Source of the DNA: Candidatus Poribacteria bacterium
GTDB taxonomy: Bacteria; Poribacteria; WGA-4E; WGA-3G
Reading direction: 5' to 3'
Length of the DNA stretch: 64,000 bases
Assembly (NCBI GenBank): GCA_022821495.1
Contig: JAJEDN010000080.1
Span: 1-64,000, forward strand
Shown: positions 29,901 through 38,106 of the stretch, one piece after another
Numbering within the stretch: position 1 is the stretch's first letter
Layout: each line of letters opens with the position of its first letter
The notes under the pieces: model-generated
What the model was told of the DNA's origin: nothing
Seen by the model: the letters and a program-made list of their open reading frames with translations, nothing else
The model's database searches: none
Program-made: the position numbers and the translations under genes

Positions 29901-30132
29901 CCTGTTTCGCACAGGCATCAAGTAAAAAAGCAAACGGGTTGCTGACCGCGCTTTCGTGTGTAATGGCGTGTTTGTCGTATTGCTGGAGTGTGGCGTAATA
30001 GTCGCGGATTGCTTTGTGGCTGGGTTTGAGATTGAGGTGCGGCATGGAAGGTATGATAGCAGGTTTGCTGTGAAGGATCAAGTGAAAATCCGGTTTGTTT
30101 ACAATTATAGCATCGTTGAAAGTGCTTGTCAA
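26989..30132 (-). CDS. Type ISP/IIG-like restriction-modification enzyme (nuclease plus N6-adenine methyltransferase)
   Basis: VVIGNPPYNAWQ motif IV, DPFVGTGNFIVRLMQD motif I, N-terminal DGAILDEFGLPFAYWEAKD nuclease-like; true start probably near 30045. Confidence 0.85.
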   Translation of the reverse strand: MTSTFNDAIIVNKPDFHLILHSKPAIIPSMPHLNLKPSHKAIRDYYATLQQYDKHAITHESAVSNPFAFLLDACAKQVNATLIPQYPMRTPKGNRIVVDGAILDEFGLPFAYWEAKDIDDDLPKAVSEKRDAGYPLDNTFFQTPQRIILYQNGQVALDVDITDPAQLIAALQYLFAYTAPALGNWQTAVTDFREHVPDLANKLKELIEQRHETDPAFKEAFGDFYETCRTAINPELSQDAVEEMLIQHILTERIFRTVFERSDFTRRNIIAREIENVSDALMRHAVSRDAFLAPLDRFYVAIEQAATLCKDFSQKQHFLNTFYEKFFQGFSEDVADTHGIVYTPQPIVDFMVKSVEHILKTEFNRSLSDSGVHIIDPFVGTGNFIVRLMQDIRGTALEEKYRHELHCNEVMLLPYYIASLNIEQEYFQRTETYLPFEGIALADTFELLEQEQGELFTRENTERVKQQKAADMFVVIGNPPYNAWQVNENDNNKNRKYQAMDKLIRDTYVADSKATNRNALYDPYVKSILWASERIGEEGVIAFVTNSGFLDGTAFDGMRKHLADNFDAIYIFDLGGNARKGLKASDTNVFGIRVGVSINLFVKTKQDQSKTSRIFYYRTDDLWNKKQKFDFLNEHQHVGNIVWRTIEPDARHTWLTEGLHAEFDTFIPIGTKEAKASKNAASSVIFKTYSSGVKTNRDAWSYNFNQNVLTANIQQMSRTYNTEADRWKRAENKAANIDDFVVYDDTKIAWSRDLKVKLKRGTTAEYTKYKTRTALYRPFTKSNLYFDRIMSDVLYMFPSIFPNPETEKENQVIWIKVGREWSMFALLTNKIPDILPQGGSQCFPFYTYDEDGANRQENITDWALTEFRDHYTDDTITKWDIFHYNYALLHHPVYRERYEMNLKRDLPHIPFAEDFWGFANAGAALADLHINYESAPKYDGLEAIETPGMKIDWHVEKMNLSKDKTHLKYNDFLTLDGIPAEVYAYKLGNRSALEWVIDQYRVKVDKRSGIVNDPNREDQPRYIVDLIARVISVSLQTVEIVEGLPPL

Positions 30133-30182
30133 ACACTACCGAGAACCATTCCAGGGTCATTTATAGTCAAGCCCCAATGCGA

Positions 30183-30201
30183 GCGGGGTTTCAAACCCCG
30201 C
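30183..30201. repeat. REP-like palindrome GCGGGGTTT-C-AAACCCCGC
   Basis: Perfect 9-bp arms, same family as 26901. Confidence 0.75.
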
Positions 30202-30256
30202 CTGCAAGTAAAAAGTAACGCTGACTGCCGACGGAAACCGATGGCTAATAGCCAAC

Positions 30257-32011
30257 TTACTCTTGGACATCAGTGGGCTTTGCCCTGAACTGCAACGCGT
30301 CGCTATCATCAGCAATTTCCATCCGATAGTCCCATCCGCCTGTATAGTCCCCGGACTGGATCGTTAATGTGTTCCAACCCGATTTTAAGGGTAACTCAAA
30401 ATGCGCCCATCCACGAAACAGACGCGCCTTGGATGTCGATGCTGCAGGAATCTCGACCCCATTCAGAAAGAGCCTACCGAGATGGCTCCCCCATCCAATC
30501 TGCGCAAATACCTGCTGCGCATCAGGACTGTGAATATAGGTCACGCCATAACCGAATGCCCAGTCCGTGTTTCCGAAGGCATCCTCCAAGTTAATCCGAT
30601 CCGTCTCCGAGAGATGTTCTTGCCAACCGATCTCCCCTGCCTGTCCCTCGTACGTTTCACCGTCATCGGATCCGGGTAGCGGTGCCGTCAGGAAATTTGG
30701 CGGTCCCGCGTTCGCGTCGGCGGGCATCTCTGTCACACCAAGATCGAAAGGTCCCAGAAGCATCCAATCTTTGAGTACGCGCATATCCGATCTATCAATG
30801 GGATGGAACAGATTCTTGCGACCCGCTAATTGTTCGCCACCGTAGACAATGGCATAGTCGTAGGTAGGGAGGGGTATGAAGGCATCAGAGGGTGCCGTCA
30901 GTGTAACAACGCCGCTTGCCGTTTGCCCGGGTTTAACCTGAAAGGCTAACCGGTGTGGCGAAATTTGCCAATGCGCGTTTGCGTCAAAAACAATTTCGAC
31001 ATCCAACTGCTTTTCAAAGGTGTTTTCCAGCGAAATTTCGAGAGCACCATTGGAATACGGTCGCGTTCTATCTATGTTGAAATGCGGCTTAAAGGAGAGT
31101 AGACTCGAAAGTTTCTCTTTGAAAGCTGCAGTTGAGATGTCCGCAGGATGGACGTTCCCGGGTTCGATAATCGCGACGTTAACCGCGTCACCGTCTACGG
31201 TGACAATGCTGTAATGGTCAAACGCGCCCGCTTCCGGTGCCTCTTGCGGGGTCAATCCACCGCCTGTCGCACTCAGCACAAAATAACGGCGGTCGTTCCG
31301 GGTATGCAAGGTTAAGTTATGGTAGTGTCCCGCAAAAACGGTGTACGCCCGATCCTCGAGTGCTTCTTCAATCTGCACCCATCCTGAGTTTTCGTACAAC
31401 CATATCGGTCTGTGCATTAGGACGAACGTATGCCGTACGTCCGAGTGTTGCGTCAATTCATCTTCGACGTATTTTATCTGTGCCTCGCCGAACCAGCCTT
31501 CTTGCGCCCAGTCCCACTCCGCGTGTGAAGGGTCATGCCACTCTTCGGTGTTGAGCATGATAAACAGGCAATCTTTATACACAAACGCTGAATAGGTGCG
31601 CCCAATATTGTCCTTCCAATACTGATACATCACTGGATTCGTAATATCGTGGTTACCGGGTAAAGGCAGAAACGGCAGGATTAGATCGGATTCGTGTTGC
31701 CAGAACTCTTTCCATTCTGCTGCGAGCCGTTCAAGATCGTGTGTATTCCCCTGTATTAAGTCACCCACCATGATAGCGAAATCCGGTTTCAGGACATTGA
31801 TTTCATCTATCGCGCGGTCAAAGACGTGCCATTTATCTAAACCGCCACCGGTTTTATCGCCGATAATCGCGAAACTGAATTTGTCTGGATCGGCGGGAAA
31901 GGGGCGTTCGACAATTGGCATGCTCTCTGGGAAATCGGGCGTTTGCGCGTTTGCTACAGCAGTCATAGCAACGCATAAGGTGAATAGCGTTAGAATCTTT
32001 GGGAAGTTCAT
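30257..32011 (-). CDS. Exported metallophosphoesterase
   Basis: FAIIGDKTGGG..., MVGDLIQG, LPLPGNHD, MHRP, VFAGHYHN; signal peptide MNFPKILTLFTLCVAMTAVANA. Confidence 0.88.
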   Translation of the reverse strand: MNFPKILTLFTLCVAMTAVANAQTPDFPESMPIVERPFPADPDKFSFAIIGDKTGGGLDKWHVFDRAIDEINVLKPDFAIMVGDLIQGNTHDLERLAAEWKEFWQHESDLILPFLPLPGNHDITNPVMYQYWKDNIGRTYSAFVYKDCLFIMLNTEEWHDPSHAEWDWAQEGWFGEAQIKYVEDELTQHSDVRHTFVLMHRPIWLYENSGWVQIEEALEDRAYTVFAGHYHNLTLHTRNDRRYFVLSATGGGLTPQEAPEAGAFDHYSIVTVDGDAVNVAIIEPGNVHPADISTAAFKEKLSSLLSFKPHFNIDRTRPYSNGALEISLENTFEKQLDVEIVFDANAHWQISPHRLAFQVKPGQTASGVVTLTAPSDAFIPLPTYDYAIVYGGEQLAGRKNLFHPIDRSDMRVLKDWMLLGPFDLGVTEMPADANAGPPNFLTAPLPGSDDGETYEGQAGEIGWQEHLSETDRINLEDAFGNTDWAFGYGVTYIHSPDAQQVFAQIGWGSHLGRLFLNGVEIPAASTSKARLFRGWAHFELPLKSGWNTLTIQSGDYTGGWDYRMEIADDSDALQFRAKPTDVQE

Positions 32012-32091
32012 CAATCTCCAAGTTTTTCTAATGTGTTTGTATGTGTCAGGCATTTGATTTTATGCTTCCTCCGTATAGGGAGTGAATTGGT

Positions 32092-32197
32092 TAGGACTTA
32101 CGTAAAGCGGAGTAATTTCGGCATTTTAAACCCAACCCCCCTTTATCCCCCCTTATCAGGGGGGTAGGGGACTTTGAGAGGATATGTGTTAATCCTA
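32092..32197. mobile_element. TAGGACTTACG-ended MITE-like element
   Basis: TAGGACTTACG ... GTTAATCCTA; internal CCCCCCTTATCAGGGGGG. Confidence 0.55.
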
Positions 32198-32356
32198 CAT
32201 TATAGCAGTTGTATATCATAGAATTATAGCACAAATCCAAAATTAGCATTTTGTCAAAGTGCTAAATTTAACTGAAAATTGAAAGCCAAATTAATTGCCA
32301 ACTACACCGTAAACCTGTTATACTTATCAGGGAGATGCGAACGGAAGAATCACACA

Positions 32357-33214
32357 ATGCAAAACACCACACTCGAACCGCGCACGAAAATCCTGATGAT
32401 GCTGATCGCAGGATGCCTCGTCATCCTGCTGGACAGCCCTATCGCCTTGTTCGTCTGTTTCCTCGGCAGCCTCACACTCATCGCGCTGTCGCGACCGACC
32501 TGGCGACAGATCGGCTTGCTCTGCGTTTTCCTCTTTTTTACAACGTGGGGACTCATCTACAGCCAAGCGATCTTCTATAACGAGTTTCCGCGCACGACGC
32601 TGTTCACACTCGTGCCACCGGAATTTCCAATCATTGGGAAGATGACGGGCGGTATACGGGTCTATCGGGAAGGCTTATTTCACGGAATTGTCCAGTCACT
32701 CCGCTTCAACACAACGCTCGGCATCGGGTGTTTCATCATTTGGACGACACAACCGCGGGATATGCTCCTCGCATTGGCGCAACTCCGGGTGCCTGCAACC
32801 CTCGCTTTTATGGTGACGACGGCACTGCATTTCATCCCCGTCATCGCCAACGAGGCATCGGCTGTGTTTCGATCGCAGCGATTGCGGGGGTTCCGATATC
32901 TCCGAGCCAACCTATTCGCCACCTGTCGCGGCGTTATCAACAGTTTCCGTCCGATCTTAGCGGGCAATATACGGCATGCGACGCATCTCAGTGAATCCGT
33001 AGAGAGTCGCGGGTTCTCACCGGAGACAGCGACACAACGCACCTCACTACGGACACTGAAGATGGGGATATGGGACTATAGTTTGCTTGGGGTGCTGGTC
33101 ACCTGTTTAATCGGTATCATCGGGTTGAAGCTGATCTATTTCTGCTATGCGAACGGCATCTATTACACCTCATGGCTGCGGCATGTGTATACCTTTACGC
33201 GCGAGGTTTTGTAA
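32357..33214 (+). CDS. Energy-coupling factor transporter transmembrane component EcfT-like
   Basis: LEPRTKILMMLIAGCLVILL..., ESVESRGFSPETATQRT (coupling-helix-like A-R-G region), 5 hydrophobic segments. Confidence 0.75.
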   Translation: MQNTTLEPRTKILMMLIAGCLVILLDSPIALFVCFLGSLTLIALSRPTWRQIGLLCVFLFFTTWGLIYSQAIFYNEFPRTTLFTLVPPEFPIIGKMTGGIRVYREGLFHGIVQSLRFNTTLGIGCFIIWTTQPRDMLLALAQLRVPATLAFMVTTALHFIPVIANEASAVFRSQRLRGFRYLRANLFATCRGVINSFRPILAGNIRHATHLSESVESRGFSPETATQRTSLRTLKMGIWDYSLLGVLVTCLIGIIGLKLIYFCYANGIYYTSWLRHVYTFTREVL

Positions 33215-33292
33215 ACAGTTGTCAGTTTGCCTCGTAGTGAGAGTTAACTCTTTGTGGCAGTAACAAGGTTTATACCCACCACAGCATGCCTC

Positions 33293-33328
33293 TTAACTTA
33301 TAACTTATAACTTATAACTTATAACTAT
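33293..33328. repeat. TTATAAC heptanucleotide tandem repeat
   Basis: CTTAACTTATAACTTATAACTTATAACTTATAACTA. Confidence 0.8.
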
Positions 33329-33329
33329 T

Positions 33330-33857
33330 TTACCGTCCAACCTCCCACGCCAGATGTTGCAATTCCGGTCCGATCAATTTTTCCCACGCCAATTCCACAG
33401 CAGCAGTCGAACCCGGTGTAGAGATAACGACTTTCCCGCGATAGACACCCGCCGTTGCCCGTGATAACATCGCTGCTGCACCGACCTGATCATAACTGAA
33501 CATCCGAAAGAGTTCGCCGAATCCGGGGAGTGTCTTTTCCAACTTACGATTGAGAATATCAAATGTCGTATCGCGGGGTGCGATACCGGTGCCGCCGTTG
33601 AACAAAATGACTTGCGCATCGCTTTCCGCCATCTCGTCTAACACTGTTTCCACTTGGTCAGGTTCATCTTTAATGATCTGATATGCAACGACACTGTTGC
33701 CTTCTGCAGCGAGTTGTTCGCGTAAAAACACAGCGTTCTTGTCTGTTTCAGGGGTGCGCGTATCGCTGACAGTGACAATAGCGACGGCGACAGGTCCCTC
33801 TTCGGTTGCCATTTCTCGGTGTTGTTGTGTACTTGTTGAAGTTGTTGACATTATCAT
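33330..33857 (-). CDS. moaB: MoaB/MogA-family molybdenum cofactor biosynthesis protein
   Basis: [53 protein letters not shown]. Confidence 0.88.
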   Translation of the reverse strand: MIMSTTSTSTQQHREMATEEGPVAVAIVTVSDTRTPETDKNAVFLREQLAAEGNSVVAYQIIKDEPDQVETVLDEMAESDAQVILFNGGTGIAPRDTTFDILNRKLEKTLPGFGELFRMFSYDQVGAAAMLSRATAGVYRGKVVISTPGSTAAVELAWEKLIGPELQHLAWEVGR

Positions 33858-33870
33858 TTCCTTTCAATTA

Positions 33871-34112
33871 TAGGATTTACGCAAAAAGCAGTAATTTCAG
33901 CATTTTAAACCCCCTAAATCCCCCTTATCAGGGGGACTTTGAGAGGAAGAAACCCCCTAAATCCCCCTTATCAGGGGACTTTGAGAGGAAGAAACCCCCT
34001 AAATCCCCCTTATCAGGGGGACTTTGAGAGGAAAGAAACCCCCTAAATCCCCCTTATCAGGGGGACTTTGAGAGGAAAGAAACCCCCTAAATCCCCTTAT
34101 CAGGGGGACTTT
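33871..34112. repeat. TAGGATTTACGCA-type element with five tandem ~41-44 bp units
   Basis: Unit AAACCCCCTAAATCCCCCTTATCAGGGGGACTTTGAGAGGAAAG; each holds hairpin CCCCCT-TATC-AGGGGG or a slightly shortened form. Confidence 0.9.
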
Positions 34113-36360
34113 ATTGATTTGGATACGTTTTGTTCAAATGCTTGGGCATCGTGAAAAAAACGCCTCCTGTTTGTTCCGCAAGGGTCTTCTGAAAATCTGT
34201 TGGTCCCGGATGACCAATCACATAAGCACGGATCCCTAACGACTGACATACGCTCAGGGCACGTTCGGGTGGATACTTACCCGTCGTCGGTTCATCTGTC
34301 AGAATGAGCAGAATTCGGCTCGCGTACGGGCTGAATTTTATTTTCGGAACGCCTTCCACGATCGCGTCGATAAGGTGCTCATCGCCACCAAAGGGGTCTT
34401 CCATATAACTCGCCAACATCGCTTCGTTCAGCGGCATCTGTGTGACAACTGCACCGTTGATAACCTTGATCGCATCTTTCGCTTCTGCGAAACGGATAAG
34501 CCCGATCCGATACTTGATAGGCAGAATGTCTAACCGACCGATAAGTGTGCTTAAACCGAGCATAATCGCTTGAGATCTGCCGCCCATGCTCCGACTGTAA
34601 TCGAGCATCACAACAATATCGACATAAGTGCCAAATCCTTTTTCAGGGGATGCCGCCGGTGTGCCACCTGCGTAAACGTTCAACTGGTTTTTTTCACTTC
34701 GGATAGTGTACATGCGCCTGCTATTGCGATCGTTGATGAGCCATCTGCTGCCCCGATGTTGCGTCATTGCTGTGAAATTCTCCGACAGATTCCAACTTTC
34801 AGGATAGATACCGGCATAGACGTTCAATCTGTCGCCCTGTTTACGGATCGTGTAAGTGTGATTGGTGGCATAGTCCGTAATGACCCACAGATCTCCCTTC
34901 TCTTTTTCCCAAACCTTGGCATTGTTAAAGAGGCTACCGCCCAAGGATAAAGAGATACCATTTGCTTCAAATTCCCGTGCCAATTTCTTTGCCGGTATAT
35001 CACCGTCTTCGAGCTCGATTTCAAATTTTGACTCCATGCTAAATAACATCTGCCCCCCGCTGCGACGGATGTCTTTGACGATGTCTCGGAACACCTTGAT
35101 AAACGCGCTATTTCCTTTACGCGTACTCGGTAGCGTCGTTCGACCGACACCCTCAATATCTCCCGGAATGCGCTGCCACAGTCCAGCCGTCTGTTCAGCG
35201 ATTTGTTGCTGAAACGGTTCGGGGTGTCCAAGGACGTTGACGCGGACCTCTTGTAGTTGATACTCCTTGATAGCCTTTTCGCGCATTTGGGTGTAAGAAT
35301 CTTCTCTCTTAAAAGCCGTCGATGCGGGTTCATCGGTTACCAGGATAATAAATTTATCCGCATCGGCATGGAAATCAATCCGCTGAAGTGTATCTATTAA
35401 AGCGTCAAGTGCGTGTTCATTGCCGCTCAGCGTTGCTTTTTGCATCCGTCTACGCAGCATACCGACATCGGGCAGCAAAGAGCGGATCTCCAAATTTTGC
35501 CCCGTCTGCCGGACACTGAATTCAGACATACCGAGATGATATTCCAAATTGACGAGGTCAAAGGCATCGGTCAAGGCGTACAGGTTCGCTGCAACTTGCT
35601 GGATGTTGTCCCGCATACTTGCGCTGGTATCGAGGACAAAGACGACGTTAACTTTATCCAATTCTCGTGTCGCTATAATATGATTGGCAATGTTTTCGAG
35701 CGCTTCAGCGAACGGATTGGTGCTGTCCCCCTTGCCAGTGATTTCACTTTCGTCGTCGCCATCACCGTCCCCCACGGTTCCGATTTCGGAAGTCCCGGTC
35801 GATTCCAGTCTGTGGAAACCGTCGCCGCCATCCCCCTTAACGCGTTGCCGTAGGCTCTCTACACCTTCACCCGCCGTGGTCTGAAAGGGACTTGCGACTG
35901 ATTCATGGATCGGTGTGGTTCGGCTACTGAAATGGCGTGCATCCGTCGTTACATCCGGCAGTGAGGTTTCTACGTCCGACACAGATTTTGTCGCGCTATG
36001 CAGCAGTTCCTGCTCCGACTGCCGCAAGGTTTCATTCATCGGATTCGCAGCGGCTGCCAGATCCAAATGGCGTTGACGCTGCTGCGTAGAAGGATCCGTT
36101 TGCTGTGGCACCCGTAACTTTTTAGGTGGTGGCGGCTTGAGGCTCCGGCGTTCTTTGGGAGCAGTTTTCGGTTTTATTAACTCCACCGACAGTACATCCT
36201 CGTTCCCCACCTGTCTTTGGGTATAAAATGAGAACATAAAGACAATTGCAAAGCAGAGATGGACGACGCTTGAAAAGAGGAGTGCGCGTAACGAGCGCTG
36301 CTTTCTATTAGAACGGTTCACGGTTTTTTCTCCATTTCGATAAGTCTGTTTATTAGGCAC
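34111..36360 (-). CDS. Tandem VWA-domain protein with TonB-like N-terminus
   Basis: Two MIDAS motifs (VFVLDTSASMRDN; VVMLDYSRSMGGR), N-terminal TM and proline-rich KPPPPKKLRVP. Confidence 0.8.
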   Translation of the reverse strand: MPNKQTYRNGEKTVNRSNRKQRSLRALLFSSVVHLCFAIVFMFSFYTQRQVGNEDVLSVELIKPKTAPKERRSLKPPPPKKLRVPQQTDPSTQQRQRHLDLAAAANPMNETLRQSEQELLHSATKSVSDVETSLPDVTTDARHFSSRTTPIHESVASPFQTTAGEGVESLRQRVKGDGGDGFHRLESTGTSEIGTVGDGDGDDESEITGKGDSTNPFAEALENIANHIIATRELDKVNVVFVLDTSASMRDNIQQVAANLYALTDAFDLVNLEYHLGMSEFSVRQTGQNLEIRSLLPDVGMLRRRMQKATLSGNEHALDALIDTLQRIDFHADADKFIILVTDEPASTAFKREDSYTQMREKAIKEYQLQEVRVNVLGHPEPFQQQIAEQTAGLWQRIPGDIEGVGRTTLPSTRKGNSAFIKVFRDIVKDIRRSGGQMLFSMESKFEIELEDGDIPAKKLAREFEANGISLSLGGSLFNNAKVWEKEKGDLWVITDYATNHTYTIRKQGDRLNVYAGIYPESWNLSENFTAMTQHRGSRWLINDRNSRRMYTIRSEKNQLNVYAGGTPAASPEKGFGTYVDIVVMLDYSRSMGGRSQAIMLGLSTLIGRLDILPIKYRIGLIRFAEAKDAIKVINGAVVTQMPLNEAMLASYMEDPFGGDEHLIDAIVEGVPKIKFSPYASRILLILTDEPTTGKYPPERALSVCQSLGIRAYVIGHPGPTDFQKTLAEQTGGVFFTMPKHLNKTYPNQ

Positions 36361-36486
36361 GCCGACTTACAGCATTGCGTACTCTATTTAACCCAGATTG
36401 CCACCTATACGTTGACATTATATGTTAAGTCAACGAGCAATTTCTATGCCAATCCGCACAATACCGCACCCATAGGTTCATTGTAA

Positions 36487-36634
36487 TATAGTAAAATCCG
36501 AAAATAAATGAACACTTTTACGAAGATAACCCCCCTAGGGGAAACACCCCAGCAAAAACACCCGCCTTATCAGGGGGGATAAGATTGGAATCGTTTTGAT
36601 TTGATGGGTTTCAATAATTATGGGCTTTACTATA
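36487..36634 (+). mobile_element. TATAGTAAA-ended MITE-like element, copy B
   Basis: TATAGTAAAATCCGAAAATAAATGAACACTTTTACGAAGATAAC ... TAATTATGGGCTTTACTATA. Confidence 0.75.
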
Positions 36635-37067
36635 AAACTCAGCGAGAACACTGCACAAAATAGGGCATTCTTTATCTGCCGTTGCACGAAACAGGGCATA
36701 TTTATGGTGCATTAGAAAAATAAGTAGGCATTACCAACAGGGTCAATATGGCAAAACCTAACAACCGCGTCGTCTTCATCAAAATTTCCTCAAGAAATCA
36801 GGGATGTGTTCCATAAATGTATATGGAGAGAGGTCGTAGACATTTTGCGAAACTTAGGTCATTATACCACGTATAACAAAGTACATCAAATTAAAGTTGA
36901 CAAAATTGATACTTTCTGCTAAACTTTTAGGAAATTGATTGCTTTGCACTTTTTTCTTGCAATTCATGTTCAAAAAGTGCTATAATTGATTAAGTGGATT
37001 TGCATTCTGATCAACTTCTCAAGGTGACGTATACTACCCGGCGGAAGATGAAAAGCAGGATCGCACC

Positions 37068-37151
37068 GCTGACTAAAACCGACATCGGTTCGGTTTACCG
37101 ATGGTATGTCAGCACTAAGACACGTGATTTACATGCAGTACTGCTATCACG
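37068..37151 (+). promoter_or_regulatory. Candidate structured 5' leader RNA
   Basis: GCTGAC/GTCAGC outer stem enclosing four contiguous 7-mers AAACCGA|CATCGGT|TCGGTTT|ACCGATG, followed by CGTGAT...GCAGTACTGC...ATCACG hairpin. Confidence 0.5.
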
Positions 37152-37251
37152 AAAAGTAAGAATCTGATGAGGTAACGGATCTTTGGGAAGCGCGCTTTTT
37201 GCTCAAAATTCGGAACCTCGTGTATATTTTGTAGAAGGAGAATTCATAGCT

Positions 37252-37995
37252 ATGAAAAAACTAACAATCTTTATCACACTTGCCTGTGTTGTGATGATTT
37301 CGCCTATAGTGCTCGCACAAGATTGGCAGACAGGTGATGACTGGATTGCAAAATGGTGGGGACTTGATCTGGTAACCAACACTGGCGGTTTCGGTACCTC
37401 TGCTGGAAAAGACTATCTGCTTGAAGGTAGCCAAAAGTCTAACAGTGAGTTCGGTACGCCTATTATTTCAAACGCCTCTGTTTCGACACGCGATGGGGCA
37501 GGAAAAACAGCAAATGCCATCGTTGATCTTGAGGAAAATGGCGGGCCACTCACTTGGGGTATTGTTGATCTTAATGTCGAAGATCAATTCAATATGTCCA
37601 CAAGCCACGGTTTCGGTGACGCATCAAACATCACATGGCACGGCATTATCGTCATTATTTCGCCGGAGGATCGGACGACAACGATGCATCCCGCACACGA
37701 CGATCACGCCCAAATCTGGCTCAACGGCACACAGATATATGATAATTCCGTCTGGACAGGTGGTGCGCAGGAAGTCACAACGCCAACTGAAGTTCAACTC
37801 AAGAAGGGTGAAAATTACTTGCACTACAAGTGCGGTGAATCGGGCGGCGCGGATTACCTCAATCTCCGCTTCGAACCAACCGACACAGATCTCCTCATCG
37901 CTCCGACAATGAGCGGTCTCTTCTTGGATGTCTTGACCCCGGTTGAAGCACGCGGAAAACTCGCGACACAGTGGGCAGATCTCAAACGGAAATAA
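37252..37995 (+). CDS. Exported protein of unknown function
   Basis: Signal peptide MKKLTIFITLACVVMISPIVLAQ; HAQIWLNGTQIYDN and KKGENYLHYKCGE resemble a PA14/jelly-roll-like fold. Confidence 0.6.
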   Translation: MKKLTIFITLACVVMISPIVLAQDWQTGDDWIAKWWGLDLVTNTGGFGTSAGKDYLLEGSQKSNSEFGTPIISNASVSTRDGAGKTANAIVDLEENGGPLTWGIVDLNVEDQFNMSTSHGFGDASNITWHGIIVIISPEDRTTTMHPAHDDHAQIWLNGTQIYDNSVWTGGAQEVTTPTEVQLKKGENYLHYKCGESGGADYLNLRFEPTDTDLLIAPTMSGLFLDVLTPVEARGKLATQWADLKRK

Positions 37996-38010
37996 TTTTT
38001 TCGTTAATGC

Positions 38011-38045
38011 AAAAACCCGTATCCAAAACCGGATGCGGGTTTTTT
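38011..38045 (+). terminator. Rho-independent terminator
   Basis: AAAAACCCGTATCC-AAAACC-GGATGCGGGTTTTTT. Confidence 0.9.
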
Positions 38046-38106
38046 ATTCTCTGACCTCTTCCCGTAGGATTCTCGCTGCGGAGCACTCCTGATCACCACA
38101 TTCCTA

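Noticed and set aside
33806-34027. 73-aa ORF NPLNPPYQGDFERKKPPKSPLSGDF...
   Set aside because: Translation of the hairpin repeat; repetitive peptide with no RBS or coding support.
33907-34112. Possible CRISPR array (regular repeats of ~41-44 bp)
   Set aside because: Units are contiguous with no unique spacers, so it is a tandem repeat of a MITE interior; cas6 at 25.3 kb is not linked to it.
37031-37113. c-di-GMP-I (GEMM) riboswitch
   Set aside because: Only short similarity (GGTTTACCGATGG); the conserved tetraloop receptor and ACGCAAAGCC core could not be placed. Kept as an unassigned structured leader.
37165-37200. CTGATGAGG as a hammerhead ribozyme core
   Set aside because: No matching stem II plus GAAA core or flanking stems at required positions.
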